Assembly: GCA_001443455.1 (NCBI GenBank)
Contig: LDXO01000007.1
Location: 1-64,000 of the forward strand
From: Deltaproteobacteria bacterium CSP1-8
GTDB taxonomy: Bacteria > Desulfobacterota > Deferrimicrobia > Deferrimicrobiales > Deferrimicrobiaceae
DNA: 64,000 bases
Direction of reading: 5' to 3'
Made by a program: the position numbers and the translations under genes. Positions 32,855 through 40,938 of this stretch are shown piece by piece (position 1 is the first letter of the stretch; every line of letters begins with the position of its first letter). The notes below the pieces were generated by a model. The model saw only the letters and a list, made by a program, of their open reading frames with translations. It did no database searches and was not told the DNA's origin.

Positions 32855-34327
32855 ATGACCCAGCAGGAAACGGAGGGATTGGCACCGGCCCGGCGGCCGA
32901 AGGTCCTGATCGTCGTCCCGCCGCCCGGTGCGGGATGTCGGGAGGCGGAGGCGTTCATCGGGGCCCTCCTGAGCTCCCGCATCCGGCAGGGGTTCGAACT
33001 GCGGCTGGCCCTGCGGGGGACTTCCCTGCCGGATGGGGCAGAATTGCCGAACGGCGTGGGAAGCCTGCCTTTCGAGGAAACGTCGACGGACGGCTCCCGC
33101 TTTGCCCTGCGAAGAGCGCTCCGCAGGGCGGGCAAGATCCATCGGGAATACCCCTTCGCGATCGTCCACACGTTCACCGGCGAGGACCAGAGGGTTTTCG
33201 GCGCCTGGAAGCGGCGGTCCGGGGAAGCTGTTTTCCTCATTCGGACGTGGTTCACCCCGGAGGCGATTCCGGACACGCGGGAAAACCGCACCTTGCACAC
33301 CAGGACCACGGATATCAACATGATCCTCGGCCACGAGACGCTCCGGCGGATGCGGGAGGATCGGCCGAAAGGGACCCTTCTGCTCGACCATCCGTGCGTT
33401 GTCGGAGAGGCGCCGGACCTGTCGGGACCCGGGATCGACAACCTCGAGCATTGCTACCTCGCGCTCACCGCCCCGACCCGCCGCCACCCCGTCGGCGGGG
33501 AGAAGTCCGACTGGTCCCACATCAGCTTATCCTACGTCACCCACTTCTACCTCAACCAGGAATCCCCGGAGGCGGTCCTGGGGATGCTTCGTCGATACGA
33601 GCGGTACTCCGCCGACCTCATGGACCGGGTCCAATTCGTGATCGTGGATGACGGCTCGCCGCTTTACTTCGAGATCCCGGACCTTGACCTGAATCTGACG
33701 TGGCTTCGGATCGACGAGGACATCCGCTGGAACAACCCCGGGTCGAGGAACCTCGGGGTGGTCTGGGCAAAATCCGACAAAGTCCTCCTGACGGACCTGG
33801 ACCACGAATTCCCCGAGGAGACCCTCCGGGCGATGGCCGATGCGCCGCCGTGCGGGAAGAACATATACAAGATCTACCGTCGGGATACGGAGTCCGGCGC
33901 GCTCCGGAAAGGGCACTCGAACACGTTCTTCCTCTCCCGGGCGAGGTTCCTGCGTTTCGGCGGCTACGACGAGGAGTTCTGCGGCCACTACGGTTCGGAC
34001 GACACCCGGTTCGTCAAGTATCAAAAGGCCCAAGGGACGCGCTTCCTCTACTTTCCGAAGGATTATGTCTGCTTCCACCGCCCGGACATCGACAAGTCAC
34101 GGGCATACCACAACCTGCATCGGGACCTGAGCTTCAACACACCGGTCGATTCGCGCAAGAGGCTCGAGATGGAGGTCCACGGCCACGAGGCGGGGCACAG
34201 CCGGATGTTTCTCAACTTTACCTGGACGAAGGTCCGCGAGAGTCGGCGCGATGTCACGGTGGTCCGCCCGGTCGACCGCCTCTGGAAGCGCCTCTGGGTT
34301 CTCCGCTGGCCCGCGGGGGGCTGGTAG
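32855..34327 (+). CDS. two-part glycosyltransferase (GT-B remnant plus GT2 domain)
   Basis: The 490-residue protein has an N-terminal half (about 15-190) resembling the first Rossmann domain of GT4 enzymes (KVLIVVPPPGAGCREAEAF, IVHTFTGEDQRVFGAWKR) without a donor-binding half, and a C-terminal GT-A domain (about 225-440) with FVIVDDGSPLYF, NNPGSRNLGVVWAKSDKVLL and the DxD-like TDLDHEF. The second half should be catalytic. It is flanked on both sides by polymerase-tail copies in the same orientation, and its stop lies 7 bp from the polymerase stop, so it looks like an inserted cassette at the end of the LPS operon. Confidence 0.72.
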   Translation: MTQQETEGLAPARRPKVLIVVPPPGAGCREAEAFIGALLSSRIRQGFELRLALRGTSLPDGAELPNGVGSLPFEETSTDGSRFALRRALRRAGKIHREYPFAIVHTFTGEDQRVFGAWKRRSGEAVFLIRTWFTPEAIPDTRENRTLHTRTTDINMILGHETLRRMREDRPKGTLLLDHPCVVGEAPDLSGPGIDNLEHCYLALTAPTRRHPVGGEKSDWSHISLSYVTHFYLNQESPEAVLGMLRRYERYSADLMDRVQFVIVDDGSPLYFEIPDLDLNLTWLRIDEDIRWNNPGSRNLGVVWAKSDKVLLTDLDHEFPEETLRAMADAPPCGKNIYKIYRRDTESGALRKGHSNTFFLSRARFLRFGGYDEEFCGHYGSDDTRFVKYQKAQGTRFLYFPKDYVCFHRPDIDKSRAYHNLHRDLSFNTPVDSRKRLEMEVHGHEAGHSRMFLNFTWTKVRESRRDVTVVRPVDRLWKRLWVLRWPAGGW

Positions 34328-34333
34328 GGCCCT

Positions 34334-36622
34334 CTAGGCCAGCATCCCCAGCACCTCTTCCGCCGCCTCCCGCAGCATCTCTTCGTACTTCGCCAGATCA
34401 GGCGCCTCGCTGCCGTCCAGAAAACCCATCGCCCGGACGCATGGGGGGACATTCCTGGCTTTTGCGCGCAAGCCCCCGCAGGCGAGACCCCCCCCTTCCG
34501 TCAGCAGGTACCGGATCTTTGAGCCGGCGCGCAGCGTCACCCCCCGGCCGCACAGTTCCCGAGTGACCTCTGCGGCCGCGGTGCGGGTGACGTACCGCTC
34601 CGGCGCCTTGGACAGGCGCCGTGCGACGGCCAGCTCTTCCGGGGGGACGCGTCCCTCCCGCAGTTCGGCCGCCGCGGCGTCCACGGTCTCCCGCAGGGGA
34701 GGCAGCATCGCGCGCAGGGCGGGAAGGTCCGCCGCCGCAGCCATTGCCGCAAGGAGTCGCCGCTGGAGGGAGGCGACGAAGGGAGGGGTGTCGGTGCGGC
34801 GCATCGCGATCCCCCGCGCCTTGATCTCCCCGCCCGCGAACGCCCCGACGAACCGGTTCGGGACGGCGACGGAGGGGTTTTGCTTCGAAGGGAGGAAGGA
34901 GAGCCACCGGTAGACTCCCTCCAGCGCGATCGGCATCCCCGTTTCATCGGTGATGGTCTCGGCCAAGCGGCGGTACTCTTCTTCCGTCGCGCCGTCGCGC
35001 GCGACCCAGACGGCGTCGGTCAGGCCGTGCAGGAAGAAAAACCCCTCGCGCTCGGCGATCTCCTTGGCGCAGAGGAGCATCTCCCGCCCCCAGGCGGTGA
35101 CCGCCTCGTGCGCCTCGATCCGGCCGAACCGGGCGTTCTTGTATCCGAGGAACCCGAAGCAGACGACGAGGATCCACTTGAGCGCCGTCTGCCGCTTCCG
35201 GAAGACGTTGCGCTCCCCGGGGGTGGCGGCCGCCTTCTGGCGCTCCTTGAGGAGGTGCCGCTTCGCGAGGACGGGGGCAAGCATCCCGGGGATGAGCCCT
35301 CTCCGCCGGACGCACGTGTGGAAGCCAATCCCGGGGACAGGGAGGCCGGGGCAGCAGCAGCGGCAGTTGATCGTCTCCGGGGAGATGTTGTGCCGGTCCA
35401 TGAGGGACGGGTACATCGAGGCGAAGTCGAACTCGCCGACGTTTTCGTGCAGGCCGGGCCGGGGGAGGTAGGTGAGCCCCCCCTTGTCGGTCGCGACGAG
35501 CTCCGTCCCCGTCTTGAAGCCTTCCGGCTCCCGCTTCTTGTAGGGGACGAGGATCCCCCGCGAGAGCGCCGCCGCGACCTGCATCGCCGAGATGGCGGTC
35601 CCCGGCGACGAGCGGGCCAGGCGCTGCAGGGGGATGCCGGAAAGGCGGCAGAGTTCGATCAGGCCCGGGAGGCCGGTCTCCCCGAAGAGGAAGGAGTTGC
35701 GGGCGTCCACGTGCCACCGGCCGGAAAGGGTGTGCGCCGCGGCGCGGAAGACCACCCGGCCGTACGAGAAATACGACCGCTCGCGGGCGCGCCGGACGCC
35801 GCCTTTTTCCGGGCCCTTCCCCTCCCGCGCGCGGCGTGGCCGGGAACCGGCCGCCTCGCCCGGGGGGCGGGGGGTGCGTCCGAGGGAAAGCGGTGCGCCG
35901 AGCCTGGCGGCTAAGGCGAGCATCCTCGGCAGGATGTAGTCGTCGCCGTACTCCGTCACCAGCAGATCGGGGTCCGCCGCCTCGAGGAGCCGCAGGAACT
36001 CCCGGAGGAACCCCGCGCCGTCCTCCCAGCACAGGACGTGGGTCGTGCCGCCGGCCGAAAAGGCGAGCGGTTGCGTCCGCCCGTGCGCGGGGTGCCCCGT
36101 CCCTTCCGCTCGCAGCAACGCCCGGGAAAGCGGTGGGAGCGGCATGTCGACGTCCCACGGCGAGTAGAGAACCCGGGCGGAGAGGATCCTCCCATCCTCG
36201 GCGCACTCGACCTCGGCGAAGGAGAACGGGAAAAGCCCGGTGGCATAGGCGAACTGCTGCTCCGGGGCGATGTCGGCGTTTGCGAGCGCCTCCGGCCCGA
36301 ACGCGCTTTCCGCTTTCCCTACGGTTGCCCTGAGGAGGGAAGGCGCGGCGACGGCGAACGTCCATGCCGGGACCGTCCTCCCGGAGAAAAACTCTGTTCC
36401 CTCGCCCCGCTGGAGGCCGCACCTCCACCGTTCGGCTGCCGCGCGCACCGCCGCCTCCCGCACGCCCCGGCCCGCCACGACGAACGAGGGCCGGAAGGGG
36501 GCGAACAGGGTCACGGTGTCGCCCGCGGCCGTCCGGAACCAGATCTCCATCCCGTCCCGCGCGGGGAGGAGGTCGAGCACCCACCCGGTCAAATGCCCAG
36601 CGACGTGCCTACCGCGATTCAT
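34334..36622 (-). CDS. divergent B-family DNA polymerase
   Basis: The 762-residue protein has motif A DFASMYPSL with the catalytic aspartate at 399, a motif B region KWILVVCFGFLGYKNARFG (482-500) in which the usual N-S of K-x3-N-S-x-Y-G is V-V, and motif C HGLTDAVWV (532-540), which keeps only the second aspartate (D536) of Y-G-D-T-D-S. The N-terminal part has no clear exonuclease carboxylates; exo I is at best FAEVEC near 135. This suggests an active but non-proofreading enzyme, possibly for lesion bypass. ATG 36622 follows GGGAGG. It is the last gene of a lexA-led block, but an R2/R3 repeat separates it from the preceding gene. A GGGGGGACATTCCT stretch at 34443-34456, like a REP half-arm, lies in the coding region. 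Confidence 0.8.
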   Translation of the reverse strand: MNRGRHVAGHLTGWVLDLLPARDGMEIWFRTAAGDTVTLFAPFRPSFVVAGRGVREAAVRAAAERWRCGLQRGEGTEFFSGRTVPAWTFAVAAPSLLRATVGKAESAFGPEALANADIAPEQQFAYATGLFPFSFAEVECAEDGRILSARVLYSPWDVDMPLPPLSRALLRAEGTGHPAHGRTQPLAFSAGGTTHVLCWEDGAGFLREFLRLLEAADPDLLVTEYGDDYILPRMLALAARLGAPLSLGRTPRPPGEAAGSRPRRAREGKGPEKGGVRRARERSYFSYGRVVFRAAAHTLSGRWHVDARNSFLFGETGLPGLIELCRLSGIPLQRLARSSPGTAISAMQVAAALSRGILVPYKKREPEGFKTGTELVATDKGGLTYLPRPGLHENVGEFDFASMYPSLMDRHNISPETINCRCCCPGLPVPGIGFHTCVRRRGLIPGMLAPVLAKRHLLKERQKAAATPGERNVFRKRQTALKWILVVCFGFLGYKNARFGRIEAHEAVTAWGREMLLCAKEIAEREGFFFLHGLTDAVWVARDGATEEEYRRLAETITDETGMPIALEGVYRWLSFLPSKQNPSVAVPNRFVGAFAGGEIKARGIAMRRTDTPPFVASLQRRLLAAMAAAADLPALRAMLPPLRETVDAAAAELREGRVPPEELAVARRLSKAPERYVTRTAAAEVTRELCGRGVTLRAGSKIRYLLTEGGGLACGGLRAKARNVPPCVRAMGFLDGSEAPDLAKYEEMLREAAEEVLGMLA

Positions 36623-36679
36623 GTCCGCCTCCCGTCGCATTGCGCGCCCCGTCGGGAGAGTGCAGATGACCGGGGCCCC

Positions 36680-36940
36680 TGGCTCGCGGGGGCTTCCCCT
36701 CGGCTACGCTCGCGACCTTCGCCCGCTCGCTGCCGTTCCGCTCGCCGGACCAGCAACCTCGCTCCACAGGCCGCCTCGTGGAACCCTCCGCCTCGCCCCG
36801 GGTTCCCGGCTGCCGGCGCAGCGGCCGCAGGAGGAGGGCCGGAGTGAGGTAAAGCGCAGCCGTGCGGGTTTACCGCACGGCGAGCCACGAACGAAGGCCC
36901 CCTCCGAGGCTGCGGAGCCGTCCTCGGGTGCCCTGTCGAC
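36680..36940. repeat. R2 module followed by inverted R3 module
   Basis: GGCTCGCGGGGGCTTCCCC, CTACGCTCGCGACC and ACCTCGCTCCACAGGCCGC (R2) are followed by sequence that on the other strand matches R3 of 51.8 and 54.6 kb (TGCGGTAAACCCGCACGGC, GGAGGGGGCCTTCG). It fills the 346-bp gap between the small helical gene and the polymerase, apparently interrupting the operon. No gene recognized. Confidence 0.7.
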
Positions 36941-36968
36941 AGAAAACTCGATTGTGGCGGGAGGCGGG

Positions 36969-37262
36969 TCATGGCTCGTCCTCCGGCCGGCGGGAGAGGG
37001 CCTCGACCCGCTCCGCGAGGGCGGGGAGCCGGGCCGACAGCTCCCGGACCGCCCGGCGCTCCTCGAGGAGGATGCTCATCAGGATCGCCTCGAACGGGAC
37101 GGCGCGCCCCGAGCAGGTGCAGGCGGCGGTGTGGTACCGGGCCGCGGCGAACAGCTCGTCGAACATGGCGCGGTCCTCGCGGCGCAGCGCGCGCCGGTAG
37201 CTCTTCCATGACTCCTCCTCGCGGTACAGTTCCTGGGTGAAGGGGAGCACCGTGCGGCCCAT
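36969..37262 (-). CDS. small helical protein of the lexA-polymerase cassette
   Basis: A 97-residue, highly charged protein, starting MGRTVLPFTQELYREEESW and predicted almost wholly helical, with a C-terminal leucine-rich stretch (RELSARLPALAERVEALSR) that could form a coiled coil. A C-T-C pair lies at about residues 48-50. No known domain is recognized. Its place between the RecA-like and polymerase genes suggests an adaptor or regulator of the polymerase. The ATG at 37262 follows AAAGG by about 11 bases; a REP hairpin covers the upstream gap. Confidence 0.65.
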   Translation of the reverse strand: MGRTVLPFTQELYREEESWKSYRRALRREDRAMFDELFAAARYHTAACTCSGRAVPFEAILMSILLEERRAVRELSARLPALAERVEALSRRPEDEP

Positions 37263-37280
37263 ATTATGCTTTACCTTTCA

Positions 37281-37327
37281 GGGGGACATCTCCTTGGCTC
37301 AAGTCTTTCGTTGCAGGAGTGTCCCCC
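37281..37327. repeat. REP-like hairpin family 1
   Basis: GGGGGACATCTCCTT (37281-37295) and CAGGAGTGTCCCCC (37314-37327) flank an 18-base spacer. The right part encodes the last residues (W-R-G-T-L-L-Q-R-K-T) of the RecA-like protein on the minus strand, so the element replaced the original 3-prime end. Confidence 0.8.
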
Positions 37328-37943
37328 GCCAGAAGTCCCGCCATTCTTCCTCCTCCCGGCGCAGGAGAAGGCACGGGTCGGCGATCCGGACGAGGTGGCG
37401 GAAGAAGCCGACCCGGTTGCCGGGGAGCCCCGGGGCGTTGCCTTCCCCGACCAGCACCACCCGCGTCCCCCCCGCCGCGAGCCGGCGCAGCGAGGAAAGG
37501 CAACTCCGGAAGATCCGGCACGCCTCCGCGAAGGGGACGTCGGCGTCCGTGAACGTCTCCGGCAGGCCGAAGACGACCGCGATCCTTGCCCCCGAGCGGT
37601 CGAGGGCGGGGCCAAGCCGCCGCGCCAGGAGCGCCTCCATCTGGTGGCACGTGAAGGCGCGGGAGACGAGAATGCGGGAGAGCACCACCCTGCCGCTTCC
37701 CCCCAGCGCCCTCTCCGCCTTGCCGATCTCGTACGGGTCGAACCGATTTCCGCCGTCCACCGCCACCACGGGCTCTCCGGCCAGGAGGGGGCGGGCCAGC
37801 GCGCGCAGCGCCAGCCGGTGGGCTCCCGTTCCGAAGAAGCCGGCAAGTTTCCCCGGCGCGGGGCGCAGGCAAAGGGCGGAGGCGCGCTCGATCTCCGCGG
37901 CGGCAGGGAAGGCGGCTGGCGTATGGGGCGCGCGACCGGTCAA
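37299..37943 (-). CDS. RecA/ImuA-like protein without a P-loop
   Basis: The 214-residue product reads through a RecA-like order: FFGTGAHRLALRALARPLLA where a Walker A would sit but without the G-K-T/S, VVAVDGGNRFDPYEIGKAER (strand plus helix), IAVVFGLPETFTDADV, and RVVLVGEGNAPGL. ImuA proteins of SOS mutasomes are also RecA-like with a degenerate ATP site, so an ImuA-type partner role is plausible. A TTG at 37943 with GGGAGG five bases upstream is the best start, 17 bp after lexA. The start codon and family assignment are inferred. The C-terminus is formed by a REP. Confidence 0.65.
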   Translation of the reverse strand: MTGRAPHTPAAFPAAAEIERASALCLRPAPGKLAGFFGTGAHRLALRALARPLLAGEPVVAVDGGNRFDPYEIGKAERALGGSGRVVLSRILVSRAFTCHQMEALLARRLGPALDRSGARIAVVFGLPETFTDADVPFAEACRIFRSCLSSLRRLAAGGTRVVLVGEGNAPGLPGNRVGFFRHLVRIADPCLLLRREEEEWRDFWRGTLLQRKT

Positions 37944-37960
37944 GGCGGCCTCCCGGATTC

Positions 37961-38572
37961 CTACAGTTTCCGGAAAATGCCGACGACTTTCCCCGCGATC
38001 CGGAAGGACGGGGCGCCGTTCGGCACGTCGAGGGGGGCGTAGGCGGGGTTGGCCGGTTCGAGCCGGAGGCCCTCCTTTTGCCGGCGGATCCGCTTGACCG
38101 TGGCCTCCCCCTCGACGACGGCGACCACGATCTCCCCGTCCTCGGCGGTCTCCTGCGCCCGGACGAGGACGTAGTCCCCCTCGCAGATGTGGGCCCCCTC
38201 CATGCTGTCCCCCTTCACGCGGAGGGAGAAGATCTCCCCCTCCCCGGCCAGAAACGGGTCCAGGAGGAGCTCCTCCTCGACGAGTTCGACCGCCTCCCGG
38301 GGGCTCCCGGCGGGCACCCGTCCCAGTACCGGAACGCGCAGGAGGGCCGGAAGCGCCGCCTCCCCGAGGAACTCGATCCGGCGGGGGGATTTTCGGCGGC
38401 GGCGGATGTACCCCTTCCGCTCCAGCAACTCCAGGTAATAGAAGGCGTTTTTCTCGGCAATTCCGAAACGGCCCGCCACCTCCATCGCGGTGGGGGCGAA
38501 GGAGCGGGAGCGGGCGAACTCCCGGAGGAACTCGAGCACGCTGCGCTGCTTGTCGGTCAACGGTCTGTCCAT
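37961..38572 (-). CDS. lexA: LexA-type SOS repressor
   Basis: The 203-residue protein has the N-terminal winged-helix domain (LTDKQRSVLEFLREFARSRS, FAPTAMEVAGRFGIAEKNAF), a linker with the autocleavage-type AGSP near PVLGRVPAGSPREAV, and a C-terminal S24 protease domain with the catalytic serine in VKGDSMEGAHICEGD and lysine in GEATVKRI. RecA-ssDNA should trigger self-cleavage. The usual cleavage pair A-G is replaced in context by V-P-A-G, still A-G. The start overlaps a palindromic operator, so it is autoregulated and may be leaderless. It heads the polymerase cassette; a genome-wide LexA may exist elsewhere. Confidence 0.92.
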   Translation of the reverse strand: MDRPLTDKQRSVLEFLREFARSRSFAPTAMEVAGRFGIAEKNAFYYLELLERKGYIRRRRKSPRRIEFLGEAALPALLRVPVLGRVPAGSPREAVELVEEELLLDPFLAGEGEIFSLRVKGDSMEGAHICEGDYVLVRAQETAEDGEIVVAVVEGEATVKRIRRQKEGLRLEPANPAYAPLDVPNGAPSFRIAGKVVGIFRKL

Positions 38573-38598
38573 ATAGGTATGTTGACATACCTATATGG
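38569..38598. promoter_or_regulatory. palindromic LexA-type operator at the lexA start
   Basis: Two 13-bp arms, CATATAGGTATGT (38570-38582) and ACATACCTATATG (38585-38597), are perfect inverted repeats around TG; one more base pair extends each side. The left arm contains the lexA start codon on the minus strand. The core GGTATGT-TG-ACATACC resembles LexA boxes of the form GGT-N-ACC. No second copy was noticed in the window. Confidence 0.85.
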
Positions 38599-38629
38599 GC
38601 AGGTCAAGGGGCGCGGGAAGAGGCGGTCG

Positions 38630-39412
38630 CTATTCCCCCCGGAAGGCGGGCGGCCGCTTTTCGAGAAACGCCCGGACCCCCTCGCGGAAGTCCCCGGTCC
38701 GGGCGGACTCGGCGATCCGCTGGCGCTCGTCCTCGAGCTGCGCCTCCAGCGGCTGGCACAGCGCCCGGTTGTACAGCTCCTTCGCCCTCGCGTAGGCGAG
38801 GGTGGGGCCGGAGGCGATACGCGCCGCCAGTTCCGCCATCCCGACCTCGAACGAGTCGTCGGGGAGGACCCGCTGGACGAGCCCCCACGAGGCCGCCTCC
38901 TCCGCGGTGAGCGTCCTGCCGGTCAGGGTGAGCTCCATCGCCCGGTGGGTCCCGATGGCCCGGGCGAGGAAGAAGGTCGCCCCGCCGTCCGGCGAGAGCC
39001 CGATGTTCTGGTACGCCAGGGTGAAGCGGGCCGACCCCGCGGCGACCACGAGGTCGCCTGCCAGCGCCAGGGAGATCCCCGCCCCCGCCGCAACGCCGTT
39101 GACCGCGGAGAGGACGGGCCTGGGGACTCGCCGAAGGGACGCGATGAAGGCGTGCAGCCGGATCGTGAGTTCCCGGAAGTTCGCGGCGGCCGGAGGCGGG
39201 AAGGATCCCATCAGGGCCACGTCGCCGCCGGCCGAGAATACCCTCCCGCTCCCGGTGAGAACGATGCAGCGGACGCCCGGGTCGTCGCCCAGGGCCGAAA
39301 CGGCGTCGAGCAGTTCCTTCCCCATCTCGAAATCGTACGCGTTCATCCGGTCGGGCCGGTTCATCCTCATTGTTGCCACGCCCCCCTGCAGTTCGACGAT
39401 CACCGTGCTCAT
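38630..39412 (-). CDS. enoyl-CoA hydratase/isomerase family protein
   Basis: The 260-residue crotonase-fold enzyme has the oxyanion-hole segments [13 protein letters not shown] and [20 protein letters not shown], and [20 protein letters not shown], where the usual second catalytic glutamate is aspartate or shifted, as in PaaG-type isomerases. It acts on acyl-CoA esters, probably as a hydratase or double-bond isomerase. ATG 39412 follows AAGGAGGGGG; earlier in-frame codons lie in repeat sequence. It stands alone, upstream of the lexA operator on the same strand. Confidence 0.85.
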   Translation of the reverse strand: MSTVIVELQGGVATMRMNRPDRMNAYDFEMGKELLDAVSALGDDPGVRCIVLTGSGRVFSAGGDVALMGSFPPPAAANFRELTIRLHAFIASLRRVPRPVLSAVNGVAAGAGISLALAGDLVVAAGSARFTLAYQNIGLSPDGGATFFLARAIGTHRAMELTLTGRTLTAEEAASWGLVQRVLPDDSFEVGMAELAARIASGPTLAYARAKELYNRALCQPLEAQLEDERQRIAESARTGDFREGVRAFLEKRPPAFRGE

Positions 39413-39801
39413 CGGTCCCCCTCCTTGTCCTATAGATGTTTCCGCGGGCCTTCCTGTCAGCGTTGTACAACGGGCCGGCGCGGTTGGGCTATCATTTTGC
39501 CATCCTTTTTCCCGGATGACATGTCCTTGCAAAAGACTCCGGTATTCCCAGCTCCCGCAGGGCACGACGAGGTCCATTTCGGCAAAGGGAGTCCATCACC
39601 AGAGGGGCAATCTGAACACGGGCGGGAAAACAAAACGACAGCACGAAAAATTCTATACAAGTTATTTCATAAGTTGATGTAAGAACAGGGGCACCAACGA
39701 GTACGATTACCACATCGGTATTCCCCTGAGGGAGGAGGGCGCGGGGCCGAGGAAACATTCAGGAAAGGTTCAAGTGGGTATTTCGGAAAGGGTTTATAAG
39801 A
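39413..39801. other. intergenic region with a degenerate duplicated segment
   Basis: This 389-bp gap holds the degraded copy C of the promoter/start segment (39461-39532) and then turns AT-rich towards the methyltransferase gene. A minus-strand open frame at 39492-39758 has no ribosome-binding site or recognizable domain and is not called. Confidence 0.5.
39461..39532 (+). repeat. duplicated promoter/start segment, degenerate copy C
   Basis: CGTTGTACAACGGGCCGGCG, then GGGCTATCATTTTGCCATCC and CCCGGATGACATGTCC match, with losses, copies at 40833 and 45251. The TATAAT has become TATCAT and the start codon is lost. Confidence 0.7.
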
Positions 39802-40494
39802 TTACGTATTTTTTTCCTTTATATTCCAGGTCATCCTTGTCTTGTCTTTTTTTTGGATGTATTTTTTTGGCACAAATATTTTATAGAAAGAGAGTTTTAT
39901 CTTTTTCGGGAGTGTTTTGTCATATTTGAAGATGTTCTTGCATTCATCTTCGTATTTTTGTTGAAATTTTAAAAGCGTATCCCTCCACGCAGTTTTATCT
40001 TTCGTCTTGATTCCAATGCCGAACACCGAGATCGGAGATTCCGGGTTTCCTTGTCCGCCTATCAGTGCGACATCGAAACTTGAAAAAAGCCTCAAGAGAC
40101 AATATGGGGTGAATCTCCAATAATCGAAAGGATATGAGTGGATCTTGAAATGGAACAAGGAACTGGCAATCAATATCCCCTCATCATCTCTCAGGATACG
40201 GTTCATTTCCTTCATTGCCGTAAATACGTCGAAGACATGCTCAAGAGTATCCATGCAGAGGACGGCCGATGCGGAGCCATCCTGAATCGTGAGTCCTTTC
40301 TCCATGTCTTCGATTTTATCCACACCGGCCCCGGGCTGCATGTCGCATCCGATGTATTCTTTCCCGGGGAAAAAGGACCTGAGATCGGCAAAGCCTTCTT
40401 GTCCGGGTACCTGAAGAGAACCAAATTCATATATGGGGCTGTCCGGGACCAGTTCCGAAAATGTCTTCACAAAAAGCTTCACATGATCCTGCAT
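39802..40494 (-). CDS. class I SAM methyltransferase, AT-rich and probably acquired
   Basis: The 230-residue protein has a motif I region SPIYEFGSLQVPGQEGFADL in place of a classic glycine-rich loop, YIGCDMQPGAGVDKI, and CMDTLEHVFDVFTAMKEM, as in type-11 methyltransferases of polysaccharide clusters. Base composition is clearly lower in GC than its neighbours, and the last 60 residues are lysine-rich (KIKLSFYKIFVPKKYIQKKD), both signs of transfer. I prefer ATG 40494, since residues before it (to 40569) lack family similarity. It forms the left part of a foreign island. Confidence 0.7.
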   Translation of the reverse strand: MQDHVKLFVKTFSELVPDSPIYEFGSLQVPGQEGFADLRSFFPGKEYIGCDMQPGAGVDKIEDMEKGLTIQDGSASAVLCMDTLEHVFDVFTAMKEMNRILRDDEGILIASSLFHFKIHSYPFDYWRFTPYCLLRLFSSFDVALIGGQGNPESPISVFGIGIKTKDKTAWRDTLLKFQQKYEDECKNIFKYDKTLPKKIKLSFYKIFVPKKYIQKKDKTRMTWNIKEKNT

Positions 40495-40832
40495 TGTCGT
40501 CTCTCTCCCACGGACAGATATGGAAATGAAGCCATCGGGGATTACGTGCGTTTTTCCACCGAATCGCATCGATGCGGCGTGATCACGGGATAGGTCCTCT
40601 TTGCGATAAGTGTATCAAACACGAATCTTGCTTGAGGTGAAAAAACCCTCCCTGGCTTCCTCTCCGCTCGTGGGACGCATGTGCTGTGATCTCAATGCTT
40701 CGCGGGCAGTGCAAATCCGTTCTGGATAATCCAACACGATACTTAGGGAACCGTATTTTGCATCGGGGATTCCATTTGCGCACATCGGCCCCCCTCCTTC
40801 CGCGTTCGATGGTTCCCGGTCTTCCTCTCTAA
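40495..40832. other. intergenic region, nothing recognized
   Basis: The sequence between the methyltransferase start and the duplicated promoter segment has no supported gene, tRNA or clear repeat. Short open frames on both strands lack start signals or similarity. A promoter for the methyltransferase presumably lies here, but no clear box is seen. Confidence 0.4.
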
Positions 40833-40938
40833 GCGTGGTACAAAGTACCGGCGTGGTTGCGCTATAATTTTACCATGCCCCTTTCCCGGATGACCTGTCC
40901 CGCCTGCGGGGCGGATCTTGTCTACGATTCCCACGAGG
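40833..40938 (+). repeat. duplicated promoter/start segment, copy B
   Basis: GCGTGGTACAAAGTACCGGC, CGCTATAATTTTACCATG and the first 18 codons that follow are nearly identical to 45251-45358. It includes a TATAAT box and the small palindrome GGTAC-AAA-GTACC. Confidence 0.85.

Noticed and set aside
39492-39758. Minus-strand 88-codon open frame
   Set aside because: No ribosome-binding site or domain, and it runs through a degenerate repeat copy.
40583-40783. Minus-strand 66-codon open frame upstream of the AT-rich methyltransferase
   Set aside because: No start signal, no similarity and biased composition; left as intergenic.
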